From assembly GCA_029778515.1 (NCBI GenBank), contig JAKOQD010000338.1, positions 1 to 6,429 on the forward strand: a stretch of DNA of 6,429 nucleotides. Direction: 5' to 3'. Position numbers and translations under genes: made by a program. This document shows positions 1 through 5,844 of this stretch, piece after piece. Positions within the stretch are counted from its first letter, which is position 1; each line of letters begins with the position of its first letter. The notes under the pieces are model-generated. The model was not told the origin of the DNA. It saw only the letters and a list, made by a program, of their open reading frames with translations, and did not search any database. This stretch comes from Actinomycetes bacterium (GTDB taxonomy: Bacteria > Actinomycetota > Actinomycetes > Propionibacteriales > Propionibacteriaceae).

Positions 1-374
1 CGCACGGTGGCGAAGTCGGGCCGGGCCAGCGGGGTGAACTGGCCCTTGACGCTCAAGCACCCCTCGTCGTCCTCGTCGAGGTGACGCTCCTCGGGCAGCA
101 CCAACTCGGGGTTCACGACGACCCCCCGGTACCAGCGGTCGTCGGCGTCGTGGCAGTCGTAGACGAAGACCCGCAGGCCCACCCCGATCTGGTTGGCCGC
201 TAGGCCCACTCCGTCGGCGGCGTACATACTGGCGAACATGTCGGCGATCAACTGTGTCAAGTCGTCGTCGAAGGCCGTGACCTCCGCACACCGCGTCGCC
301 AACACCGGGTCCCCGACCTGCACGATCGGGCGGACCTTTCCCTCCAGCCCGAGGTAGCCGCTTTCCCTCTCCAT
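1..374 (-). CDS. def: Peptide deformylase, 3' end outside the window
   Basis: Cytoplasmic metalloprotease that removes the formyl group from the N-terminal methionine of new proteins at the ribosome. The ATG start at 374-372 gives 124 codons before the left edge. Two of the three family motifs are visible: GVGLAANQ (residues 55-62), with the glutamine that lines the active site, and EGCLS (104-108), whose Cys106 is a metal ligand. The third, HExxH, should lie just beyond the edge. The segments VRPIVQVGDPVL, VFVYDC and PLARPDFA are typical of actinobacterial deformylases. A short N-terminal extension of about 14 residues precedes the conserved start, and the residue after EGCLSV is Lys where Pro is common. 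The start codon shares its A with the stop of the upstream ATPase gene (TGATG), which suggests translational coupling in one transcript. The family call is secure. Whether this is the main housekeeping enzyme or a second paralogue cannot be told here. Confidence 0.94.
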   Translation of the reverse strand, partial: MERESGYLGLEGKVRPIVQVGDPVLATRCAEVTAFDDDLTQLIADMFASMYAADGVGLAANQIGVGLRVFVYDCHDADDRWYRGVVVNPELVLPEERHLDEDDEGCLSVKGQFTPLARPDFATV

Positions 375-2707
375 CAGCCCACCGGCACCCAGACCAGCCG
401 CAGGTCGGTGATCCGGACCTGGGTGCGCTTGAGTTCCACGGCCAGCGGCTCGATCGAAGCCGCCTTGGTTTCCCACTCGGCCTTGAGGTCGGCGAGTTCG
501 TTGGTCAGTTCGGCTTCCACGTTGCTGAGTTGCGCCTGTAGTTCGTCGACCTTGCCCTGGGCGGTGGCTGCGCGGTTCTGGGCGGTCTGCACCTTGCGGG
601 CGGCAGCGCTGATGCTCGAGACAGACTTGCGGCCGCTCAGGAAGCCGCCGAGCACGCTGGCAGCCGAGTCCATGAAGCCCGTCTGCTTGGCCTGGGCCGC
701 TTGCGCGCTGGCCGTGCCGAGCCGGGTCTGCAGCGTGCGCACCTTGGTCTCGTATTTGCGCTGCAAGGGCGCCGCTTTCTTGTCGGCCTCGGCCATCGCC
801 GCCACCTGGCACCGGGCCGCGAAGTCCTCCGGCGTCTCGCCAGCCCTCGAATACAGCTTGAGATCCGGGTTGTGCAGGACCTCCTTGGACTGGGTGGCCA
901 CGAGGTGATCGGTGAGGTCCTTCTGCAACGTGGACCAGTACGTCTTCTGGCCGATCTTGGCCTCCGGCAGCACGTAGCGAGCGTTGGCAGGAGCCGCCGC
1001 CAACAGGTCGCGGTCGTCGTAATCCACTGCCAGCGGGTCCAGTTGCACGGTCTGTGCGGGCAAAGGCATCAGCACCGCCTCGTACTCGACATCCTCGGCG
1101 AGGTCGGCCTTGGCGAGTTGGTATCGCAGCACAACCCGGGCCACCGCTGCCGCTTCCAGGCGCGGTCCGGTACTGGCCGCCGGCACTGCCCCGACCTGTC
1201 CGGCCCAAGGGACTGCGGAGTCGAGGTAGGCGACCGAAACCCCTTCGGCGACCGTCGGCATCACGGGTGTCTCGTCCGGGGCAGCATCGGGTTCGGGCAC
1301 CTGCTCGGGAACCGCTGCGGCGGGGGCGACCGCTGCTGCCGGCGCGGGGGCAGCCGCGCGACCGGCCATGACGTGAGCGATCTGGTCGCGGGTCATCGGC
1401 CCGCGCAGGTAGCTGCGCACCCACTTCGTGCCGAACTGCTCGGTGTCGTTCTTCCCGGCTTTGCGGATCAGGAACTGCCGCTTGCCCAGCCCGGAAATCG
1501 CGTCGGACAGGGCGCCGGTATCGACGCCGCCGGCCGCAGTGCTCATGCCCTCCAGCAGCCGGGCCTTGTCGCGCTCGGTGGTCAGCCGGCCGATCATCCA
1601 GGTGCCCGCGTTGGAGATCGCCTTGTAGTCCACGTCGACCGGGTTCTGCGTGCTCAGGACCACCCCGACGCCGAACGCGCGGGCCTGTTTCATCAGCAGC
1701 ATGATCGGCTTCTTCGTCGGCGGGTTCGCTGTTGGCGGCAGGTACCCGGCGACCTCGTCCATGTAGAGCAGCATCCGCAGGTCGGTGGTTCCGCTCTGCC
1801 GGCGCATCCAGGTGACGAGTTTGCTCAGTACCAGCGACGTCGCGCTCTGCCGGTCCTCATCCGACAGGTGCGCAGTGGTCACGACCGCGCAGCGCGGGCG
1901 GCCATCCGCGGCCCACAGCATGGACTGGATGTCGATCGGCTGCCCGGTGATCCAGTTCGCGAAGCCCGGAGCCGCCAGGACCGCGTTCAGCTTCATCGCG
2001 AACGCCTGCCGTTCCTTGGGCGGGAAGAACTCGTCGAGTTCGAAGACCCCAAGTTTGCGCATCGGGGGCTGATTCACGCGGGCCAGTAGCGTGGGCAGGT
2101 CGATGTTCTCCCCGGCCGCCCACGCACTGGCGATGATGTTGGACAGCAGGATGTGCTCGCGGCTGCTCAACGGGTCCGCGTTGATCCCGACCACGCTCAG
2201 CAGGCTCGTGACGTAGCCCTCGATCTCGTCGGCCACCACCTCCTGGTCGTCGGTCTGCGGCGCCTGCAGGCTGCCCAGGACGTTCAGCGGAATTCCGGCA
2301 GTCGAGCCGGGGGTGTAGATCGCGAGGTCGAACTTCGCCTTGAACTCGGCCATCTGAGGCTCGGCGATGCCCCACGGCGCCAGGCCGTCCTTCCAGGTCT
2401 GTGCCTGCTGGGCCGCGAAATCGGCCTCACTGACACCTGCCGACTTGGCCTGCGCCGGGTCGATCCAGGGCTGGAACTCAGTCGCGCTCAGACCGGGAAA
2501 GACCAGCGCCAGGTTCGTCAGATCGCCCTTGGGGTCGATCAGCAGAGTCGGCACGCCGGCGTTCAGGCACTCCTCGATCAGTCCCACTCCCAGACCGGTC
2601 TTGCCGGAGCCGGTCATGCCGACGATCACGCCATGGGTCACAAGATCATCGGTCGCGACGTTGACGTCGGCGCTGTCAGCCGTGCGTCCGAGCAGTAGGT
2701 CAGCCAC
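374..2707 (-). CDS. HerA/FtsK-superfamily ATPase with C-terminal coiled coil
   Basis: A 777-residue cytoplasmic P-loop ATPase of the HerA-like (DUF87/DUF853) group, whose members are typically hexameric and act on DNA. The Walker A motif GMTGSGKT is at residues 30-37, followed by IDPKGD at 57-62. Walker B is LLYMDE at 313-318, with Asp317 and catalytic Glu318. The sensor-like STQNP is at 352-356 and GRLTTERDKARLLEGM at about 373-388 carries candidate arginine fingers. An Ala/Pro-rich linker (about 450-485) joins the ATPase core to a C-terminal half with charged, heptad-like stretches at about 635-675 and 700-765, probably coiled coils, separated by a glycine-rich GFMDSAASVLGGFLSGRK segment. 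The N-terminal HAS-barrel of classical HerA seems absent, since Walker A comes only 30 residues in. The start is GTG at 2707-2705, with no good Shine-Dalgarno but a -10-like box very close, so the mRNA may be leaderless. No NurA nuclease is visible nearby. The substrate is unknown. Confidence 0.88.
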   Translation of the reverse strand: MADLLLGRTADSADVNVATDDLVTHGVIVGMTGSGKTGLGVGLIEECLNAGVPTLLIDPKGDLTNLALVFPGLSATEFQPWIDPAQAKSAGVSEADFAAQQAQTWKDGLAPWGIAEPQMAEFKAKFDLAIYTPGSTAGIPLNVLGSLQAPQTDDQEVVADEIEGYVTSLLSVVGINADPLSSREHILLSNIIASAWAAGENIDLPTLLARVNQPPMRKLGVFELDEFFPPKERQAFAMKLNAVLAAPGFANWITGQPIDIQSMLWAADGRPRCAVVTTAHLSDEDRQSATSLVLSKLVTWMRRQSGTTDLRMLLYMDEVAGYLPPTANPPTKKPIMLLMKQARAFGVGVVLSTQNPVDVDYKAISNAGTWMIGRLTTERDKARLLEGMSTAAGGVDTGALSDAISGLGKRQFLIRKAGKNDTEQFGTKWVRSYLRGPMTRDQIAHVMAGRAAAPAPAAAVAPAAAVPEQVPEPDAAPDETPVMPTVAEGVSVAYLDSAVPWAGQVGAVPAASTGPRLEAAAVARVVLRYQLAKADLAEDVEYEAVLMPLPAQTVQLDPLAVDYDDRDLLAAAPANARYVLPEAKIGQKTYWSTLQKDLTDHLVATQSKEVLHNPDLKLYSRAGETPEDFAARCQVAAMAEADKKAAPLQRKYETKVRTLQTRLGTASAQAAQAKQTGFMDSAASVLGGFLSGRKSVSSISAAARKVQTAQNRAATAQGKVDELQAQLSNVEAELTNELADLKAEWETKAASIEPLAVELKRTQVRITDLRLVWVPVG

Positions 2708-2715
2708 ACCCCGAA

Positions 2716-2744
2716 TCTATAAACTCGCTGCCCCGGCTTGCCCA
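2716..2744 (-). promoter_or_regulatory. Candidate promoter for the HerA-like ATPase
   Basis: Read on the minus strand, TGGGCA (2744-2739, four of six matches to TTGACA) lies 17 bases before TATAGA (2721-2716), which overlaps TAGATT, a fit to the actinobacterial TANNNT -10 pattern. Only 8 bases separate TATAGA from the GTG start at 2707, so transcription would begin at or next to the start codon, giving a leaderless mRNA. That agrees with the lack of a clear Shine-Dalgarno. Based on sequence match only. Confidence 0.42.
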
Positions 2745-2753
2745 CCGATCGGT
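2744..2753. promoter_or_regulatory. 10-base palindrome ACCGATCGGT over the -35 box
   Basis: ACCGATCGGT is a perfect self-complementary 10-mer. Its first base coincides with the last base of the candidate -35 box of the ATPase promoter, a position where a bound repressor would block RNA polymerase. Palindromes of this length occur by chance in GC-rich DNA, so an operator role is only a suggestion. Confidence 0.22.
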
Positions 2754-2794
2754 TTGTCGCGTTGTCGTCGCTCATTCCGGCGTGTCGCGACAAA
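2753..2794. repeat. Inverted repeat TTTGTCGCG / CGCGACAAA in the divergent region
   Basis: Perfect 9-base arms TTTGTCGCG (2753-2761) and CGCGACAAA (2786-2794) flank a 24-base spacer. A further TTGTCG directly follows the left arm (2762-2767), so the core occurs twice in one orientation and once in the other. It lies between the two divergent genes starting at 2707 and 2838, upstream of both, as expected for paired regulator half-sites. A hairpin with a large loop in the plus-strand leader is the alternative. The repeat is seen directly; its function is inferred. Confidence 0.4.
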
Positions 2795-2837
2795 AGCCCG
2801 AGGGAACATCCCGGTGATGGCAGGCGTTGCTTGACGC

Positions 2838-3275
2838 GTGCAGACGTTCCTTCCCTATCCGGATTTCGAGCGCTCGGCGCGGGCACTGGACACCAAGCGC
2901 CTCGGCAAGCAGCGAGTGGAGTGCATCCAGGTGATTCGCGGCCTGACCTGGCCGGAATACGGCTGGCGGCATCACCCGGCCGTGAAGATGTGGAGCGGAT
3001 ACGAGGAGGCGCTTGGCCGGTACTCACTGACCATGTGTGACGTGTGGACCGAACTCGGTTTCGCGGACACGTGCGCCGCGACGATCCGGCACGACCTGGC
3101 GCAAGCCGGTGTGACCAGCATCCGCAGGCAGCCACAACTCGAACGCGCCGGGGACCTCCCTGGTTGGCTGGGCGACCCGGCGTTCCATCGCAGCCACCAG
3201 TCATCGCTGGTGCGCAAGAACCCGGCGCACTACACGTTCGACGTTCCGGACGACCTGCCGTACGTATGGCCGTGA
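2838..3275 (+). CDS. MSMEG_6728-like protein, possible pyrimidine-dimer glycosylase relative
   Basis: A 145-residue soluble protein with no signal peptide or membrane segment. It matches, from memory, the actinobacterial MSMEG_6728-type family: MQTFLPYPDF at the N-terminus, LDTKRLGKQRVE at 17-28, GWRHHPAVKMW at 42-52, a GYEEALGRYSLTMCDVW helix around 54-70, and a C-terminal block with SHQSSLVRKNPAHY and a YVWP end. I recall this family being linked to the T4 endonuclease V (pyrimidine-dimer DNA glycosylase) fold, and the C-terminal pattern of basic and aromatic residues is compatible with that. The link is distant, so a repair role is inference. The start is GTG at 2838. No Shine-Dalgarno stands at normal distance; a GAGGGA at about 2800-2805 suits a five-codon reading frame (2817-2834) that ends four bases before this start. 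The gene is divergent from the ATPase and convergent with the membrane hydrolase. No clear promoter or terminator was found. Confidence 0.8.
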   Translation: MQTFLPYPDFERSARALDTKRLGKQRVECIQVIRGLTWPEYGWRHHPAVKMWSGYEEALGRYSLTMCDVWTELGFADTCAATIRHDLAQAGVTSIRRQPQLERAGDLPGWLGDPAFHRSHQSSLVRKNPAHYTFDVPDDLPYVWP

Positions 3276-3315
3276 GCAACCCCTTGTCGGGCAGAAGAAA
3301 AACGCCGTGGGCGCT

Positions 3316-5355
3316 CTACTCAGCGAGCTTCTTGATGTCCGCTTCATCCACGTCGTGGCCCACCCAACCGGAGACCCGCTTCTCGAGCTTCTCCTCGGCC
3401 TCGGCGCGCTTGTCCGCGGGCTGGGCTTGCACCGCGCCGTAGTCGCGCTGGATCTCGAAGTGCAGGTCCCGGGTGCGCAGCGCCTGCTGGATGCCGGCCA
3501 TCTGCGTGTCGGTGACCGAGAACCCCCACACCTGCCGGATCGCGTCCGGGATCTCGCGGTGGTAGTCGTGGCCGCCTTCGTCGAAGACGCCGGGCGTCGG
3601 TGTCAGCGCGTTCTGCATGTCCAGGAACGTCGCGAAGAACGTGACCACCGGCTGCCAGTCAGTGCCGCGCGGGGCACCCGGCGGCCGGGTCGCGTCGGGC
3701 CCGAGCCACTCGGGCTGGCGCCACAGCAGGGAGGGGCCGAACTTGGGGATCGGGTCGTCACCGTTCTGCAGCAACAGGTACTTCACCTGCTGCTTCTGGT
3801 CCAGGCTCAGCGCCCGCCAGTCCCGCACGGCCCGGGGAAGGAAAGCGCTCTCGGGACCGACCGAGGGGACCTGGGTGACCGAGCGCTCGCCCCAGAGCTC
3901 CTTGCGCCACTCCGTCGCGTTGGGGGTTCCGATCCACACCGCCGCGTCCAAGCCGATGCCGCGCGGACCCGTCATGCCTTCGCCGCGGAACATCTCCTGG
4001 CTCACCTGCGAGCCCAGGCTCTCACCGAAGAGGTAGAACTTCGGGCGCTGCTCGGCCGGGCGGGCCAAGAGCCGCTCGATGATCCCGTTGACCACCATCT
4101 TGGTCTGCCGGGTACCCATGCCCACGCGGTTGAGCGACAGGGCCGAGGGCAGTACGGAGTACTGGATGCCGGCCGACGCACAATCGCCGCGGGCAAGGTA
4201 CTCGAACGCGTCAGTGGCCACGTAGTTGCAGTAGCCGGAACCGGTCGGGCTGAAGATCGCGAAGTAGGGCCGGTCCAACGCGCCCGTGCGATCGATCTCG
4301 TCGAGCAGACGTTCGGCACGCTCCTGCTCCGTGGCGCTGTCATCGAGGGGCGAGTAGACCCGGATCGGCTGCTGGGCAGGCTCGCCCACTACGGCAGTGA
4401 TCTCGGCGGACGTGAGGGTGCTCTTCAGCCACCGGGCCGGCTCCCGGGTCTGCTTGTTCCAGGGAATCGTCGACCCGGGCCCGCCGGTCACCTCGGGCAG
4501 CGTGGGCGGGTCGAGGTTGGACGCGTCCTCCGTGCTACCGCCGACCGCAAGTTTGCGGTTGACCAGCGTCAAGGCGCCCCAGCCGGCGGCCGCCAGTGTG
4601 CCGAACGACGCGATGCGACCTGCGGTGCGGTGGTCAGCCGGGTCACCGCCGAGGACCGCGGCAGCCACGCGAGCCATGGCCGCACTGAACCGGGCTTCCC
4701 CGTGGCCCGCCGCGATCAGCAGACCGGTCGTCACCCCGCCCGCGGCGATCGCCTTCGGCGTGGACACACTGCGCGTCACGTCTTCGTGGGCGCGGCCGTC
4801 GGCGCCGTCCATCGAACCCACGACCGAGCGCCGGATCGTCGCGTACCCGCCGGCAGCAACGGCGGCTGCTGTCAGGCTGGCCACCACCGACTTGTGCCCG
4901 GGCAGGAAGCGGGCGCCGGTGGCCACCAGGCCCGCGATGGCCGCACCACCGTAGCCGGTGGCCGCCAGCCGGACGAACGCGCGCTGCCCGGATTCGTGCT
5001 CGTGGGCGGGCAGAGCCTTGATCGTGGTCACGGCGACCCCGGCTGTGACCGCGTCCACCCCGACGCTGGCCAGCACGCCGGCGGTGCCGAACCGCCGGGC
5101 CACCGCGCGCAGCACGGAGTGCGCCGACGTGCCCCAGCCGTAACCGCTGGCGGCGGCGATCCCGGACAGAATCGCTTGGTCACGGGTGCCTCGGGACAAC
5201 AGGTTGGGCTGGAAGCTACGTCCGGTCATGAAGGCACCGAGCAGAATCCCGGCTTGAGCGGATAGATCGAGGTCGTCAGCCAATTCGGTCACGATGGTCA
5301 GTGTGCCAGCGGCGCGCTGGTGATCGCGCTGCTTCAGGTCCGCGGCTGAGCCCAC
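3316..5355 (-). CDS. Membrane-anchored alpha/beta-hydrolase (Abhydrolase_9 type)
   Basis: A 679-residue protein with an N-terminal membrane domain and a C-terminal hydrolase domain, the arrangement of the Abhydrolase_9_N/Abhydrolase_9 (formerly DUF2319) family common in mycobacteria and relatives. Hydrophobic Ala/Gly-rich segments at about 60-75, 90-113, 133-150, 157-172, 201-217 and 247-266 suggest five to seven helices. The catalytic part begins near IRVYSPLDD (331-339). The nucleophile elbow GESLG (444-448) marks Ser446; QNGDDPIPKFG (530-540) offers the acid, and GGHDYH (594-599) the histidine. PYFAIFSPTGSGYCNYV (363-379) is another conserved-looking block. A charged, helical tail follows at 649-679. 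The substrate is unknown; a lipid ester is plausible for a membrane-bound member. The GTG start at 5355 is the first possible one, since an in-frame TGA lies two codons upstream. Its AGGAGG is only one base away, unusually close, and both sit in a hairpin loop, so the start is less certain than the gene. Confidence 0.9.
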   Translation of the reverse strand: MGSAADLKQRDHQRAAGTLTIVTELADDLDLSAQAGILLGAFMTGRSFQPNLLSRGTRDQAILSGIAAASGYGWGTSAHSVLRAVARRFGTAGVLASVGVDAVTAGVAVTTIKALPAHEHESGQRAFVRLAATGYGGAAIAGLVATGARFLPGHKSVVASLTAAAVAAGGYATIRRSVVGSMDGADGRAHEDVTRSVSTPKAIAAGGVTTGLLIAAGHGEARFSAAMARVAAAVLGGDPADHRTAGRIASFGTLAAAGWGALTLVNRKLAVGGSTEDASNLDPPTLPEVTGGPGSTIPWNKQTREPARWLKSTLTSAEITAVVGEPAQQPIRVYSPLDDSATEQERAERLLDEIDRTGALDRPYFAIFSPTGSGYCNYVATDAFEYLARGDCASAGIQYSVLPSALSLNRVGMGTRQTKMVVNGIIERLLARPAEQRPKFYLFGESLGSQVSQEMFRGEGMTGPRGIGLDAAVWIGTPNATEWRKELWGERSVTQVPSVGPESAFLPRAVRDWRALSLDQKQQVKYLLLQNGDDPIPKFGPSLLWRQPEWLGPDATRPPGAPRGTDWQPVVTFFATFLDMQNALTPTPGVFDEGGHDYHREIPDAIRQVWGFSVTDTQMAGIQQALRTRDLHFEIQRDYGAVQAQPADKRAEAEEKLEKRVSGWVGHDVDEADIKKLAE

Positions 5356-5373
5356 CCCTCCTCAGGCTCAGCC
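5344..5373 (-). promoter_or_regulatory. Hairpin with Shine-Dalgarno and start codon in its loop
   Basis: On the minus strand, perfect 9-base arms GGCTGAGCC (5373-5365) and GGCTCAGCC (5352-5344) enclose a 12-base loop TGAGGAGGGGTG. The loop holds the whole AGGAGG and ends with the GTG start codon of the membrane hydrolase. The stem would form in the mRNA exactly where the ribosome must bind, so it could limit or time translation. An ATG at 5375-5373 opens an overlapping 13-codon frame ending at 5334. The geometry is seen directly; regulation is inferred. Confidence 0.45.
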
Positions 5374-5412
5374 ATCGGACCGCGTTACGGCTGCATCTTC
5401 AGTGTGCTCCTA

Positions 5413-5428
5413 GTTACCCGCCGGTAAC
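5413..5428. promoter_or_regulatory. 16-base palindrome GTTACC-N4-GGTAAC, candidate operator
   Basis: GTTACC (5413-5418) and GGTAAC (5423-5428) are perfect inverted arms around CGCC. The site is in the leader of the membrane hydrolase, 58 bases before its GTG start and beyond the terminator of the upstream YegP gene. Size and symmetry resemble sites of dimeric repressors such as TetR-family proteins. No convincing -35/-10 pair was found around it, although a TTGACC lies about 20 bases upstream on the minus strand. The regulator is unknown. Confidence 0.4.
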
Positions 5429-5477
5429 AAGAGTTGGACGGGTCAAGATCGCAATTACCTCGTCGGGGTGAAGCTGC

Positions 5478-5513
5478 AAGGGCCGGGCACCCACGAACGG
5501 ATGCCCGGCCCTT
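5478..5513 (-). terminator. Terminator hairpin downstream of the YegP-family gene
   Basis: AAGGGCCGGGCA (5478-5489) and TGCCCGGCCCTT (5502-5513) are perfect 12-base arms around a 12-base loop, beginning 12 bases after the stop of the YegP gene. There is no real T-tract on the minus-strand side, as is common for actinobacterial terminators. The hairpin is stable in both directions, but no plus-strand gene ends here. Confidence 0.78.
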
Positions 5514-5524
5514 TGCGCGTTTCG

Positions 5525-5716
5525 TCAGTCCATCCCGACTTCGACGAGTTCGGCTTCAGCGGCGTTGCGGCGCACGGAGTCGATGCCGTTGAGGGCGTTC
5601 TCCTTGCTCGCATAACCCTGGGACGCGGCGATCGTCTGGCCATTGACGGCCTTGAGCCGGAAGCGCCACTCGCCGGATTTGTCGGTGTACAGTTCGAATT
5701 TGCCTGATGTGGTCAT
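5525..5716 (-). CDS. YegP-family protein, single-domain form (DUF1508)
   Basis: A 63-residue soluble protein with one copy of the YegP/DUF1508 unit. The typical pattern is present: KFELYTDKSGEWRFRLKA (6-23), then NGQTIAASQGYASKENALNGI (25-45), with the pairing of a Lys/Phe/Glu beta strand, a W-R-F-R-L strand, and a GYxSKxNAxNGIxSV turn and helix. E. coli YegP has two such units in tandem; one unit is usual in actinobacteria. The molecular function of the family is unknown. The ATG at 5716 is well supported by AAGGAG (5727-5722) with five bases of spacing. The gene looks monocistronic, with its own candidate promoter upstream and a strong hairpin just after the stop. Its Glu/Asp-rich C-terminus (AEAELVEVGMD) is normal for small members. 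Confidence 0.9.
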   Translation of the reverse strand: MTTSGKFELYTDKSGEWRFRLKAVNGQTIAASQGYASKENALNGIDSVRRNAAEAELVEVGMD

Positions 5717-5742
5717 AGGTACTCCTTCGTTCGGGTGCTCTT

Positions 5743-5771
5743 GCTATCGGCACGTCAGGCGCAGGGGTCAA
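5743..5771 (-). promoter_or_regulatory. Candidate promoter for the YegP-family gene
   Basis: On the minus strand TTGACC (5771-5766) lies 17 bases before GATAGC (5748-5743), a -10 that matches the consensus in only three positions. A start around 5736 would give a leader of about 20 bases containing the AAGGAG ribosome site, a sensible arrangement. The -35 is strong and the -10 weak. Confidence 0.42.
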
Positions 5772-5844
5772 GTGTTCGCCCATCGGACGAGTGTGGGCGA
5801 TACGGGGGAAAGCCATACGGCAGGGGAGGATTTGTGCCGACGTT

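Noticed and set aside
701..2089. A long plus-strand open frame (462 codons) antisense to the ATPase
   Set aside because: Same shadow pattern; the minus strand carries intact Walker A and B motifs and the expected residue order.
1..2707. Reading the ATPase and deformylase as a new defence system
   Set aside because: No nuclease or other effector, no phage or mobile genes, and the surrounding genes look like ordinary chromosome; the evidence only supports a two-gene operon.
2754..2790. Possible PafBC-type (TTGTC...) DNA-damage promoter for the MSMEG_6728-like gene
   Set aside because: TTGTCG is present, but the rest of the motif and a TANNNT -10 at the required distance are missing.
2638..3279. 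A 213-codon minus-strand frame spanning the divergent region and the MSMEG_6728-like gene
   Set aside because: It crosses the intergenic region and the ATPase start, has Arg/Pro/Ser-rich low-complexity composition, and conflicts with a recognisable plus-strand protein.
3276..3315. Possible shared terminator between the convergent genes
   Set aside because: The 40-base gap has only a three-base GCT/AGC pairing and an A-run; no stem long enough to call a terminator.
3307..5265. A very long plus-strand open frame (652 codons) antisense to the membrane hydrolase
   Set aside because: Its translation is rich in Arg, Gly, His and Pro with no recognisable domain, typical of the frame opposite a GC-rich gene. 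The minus-strand protein has clear hydrolase motifs and membrane segments.
5372..5788. The 9-mer CCATCGGAC occurs at 5372-5380 and 5780-5788, upstream of both minus-strand genes
   Set aside because: A 9-base match is short, the two copies sit at different distances from their starts, and chance is a sufficient explanation without comparative data.
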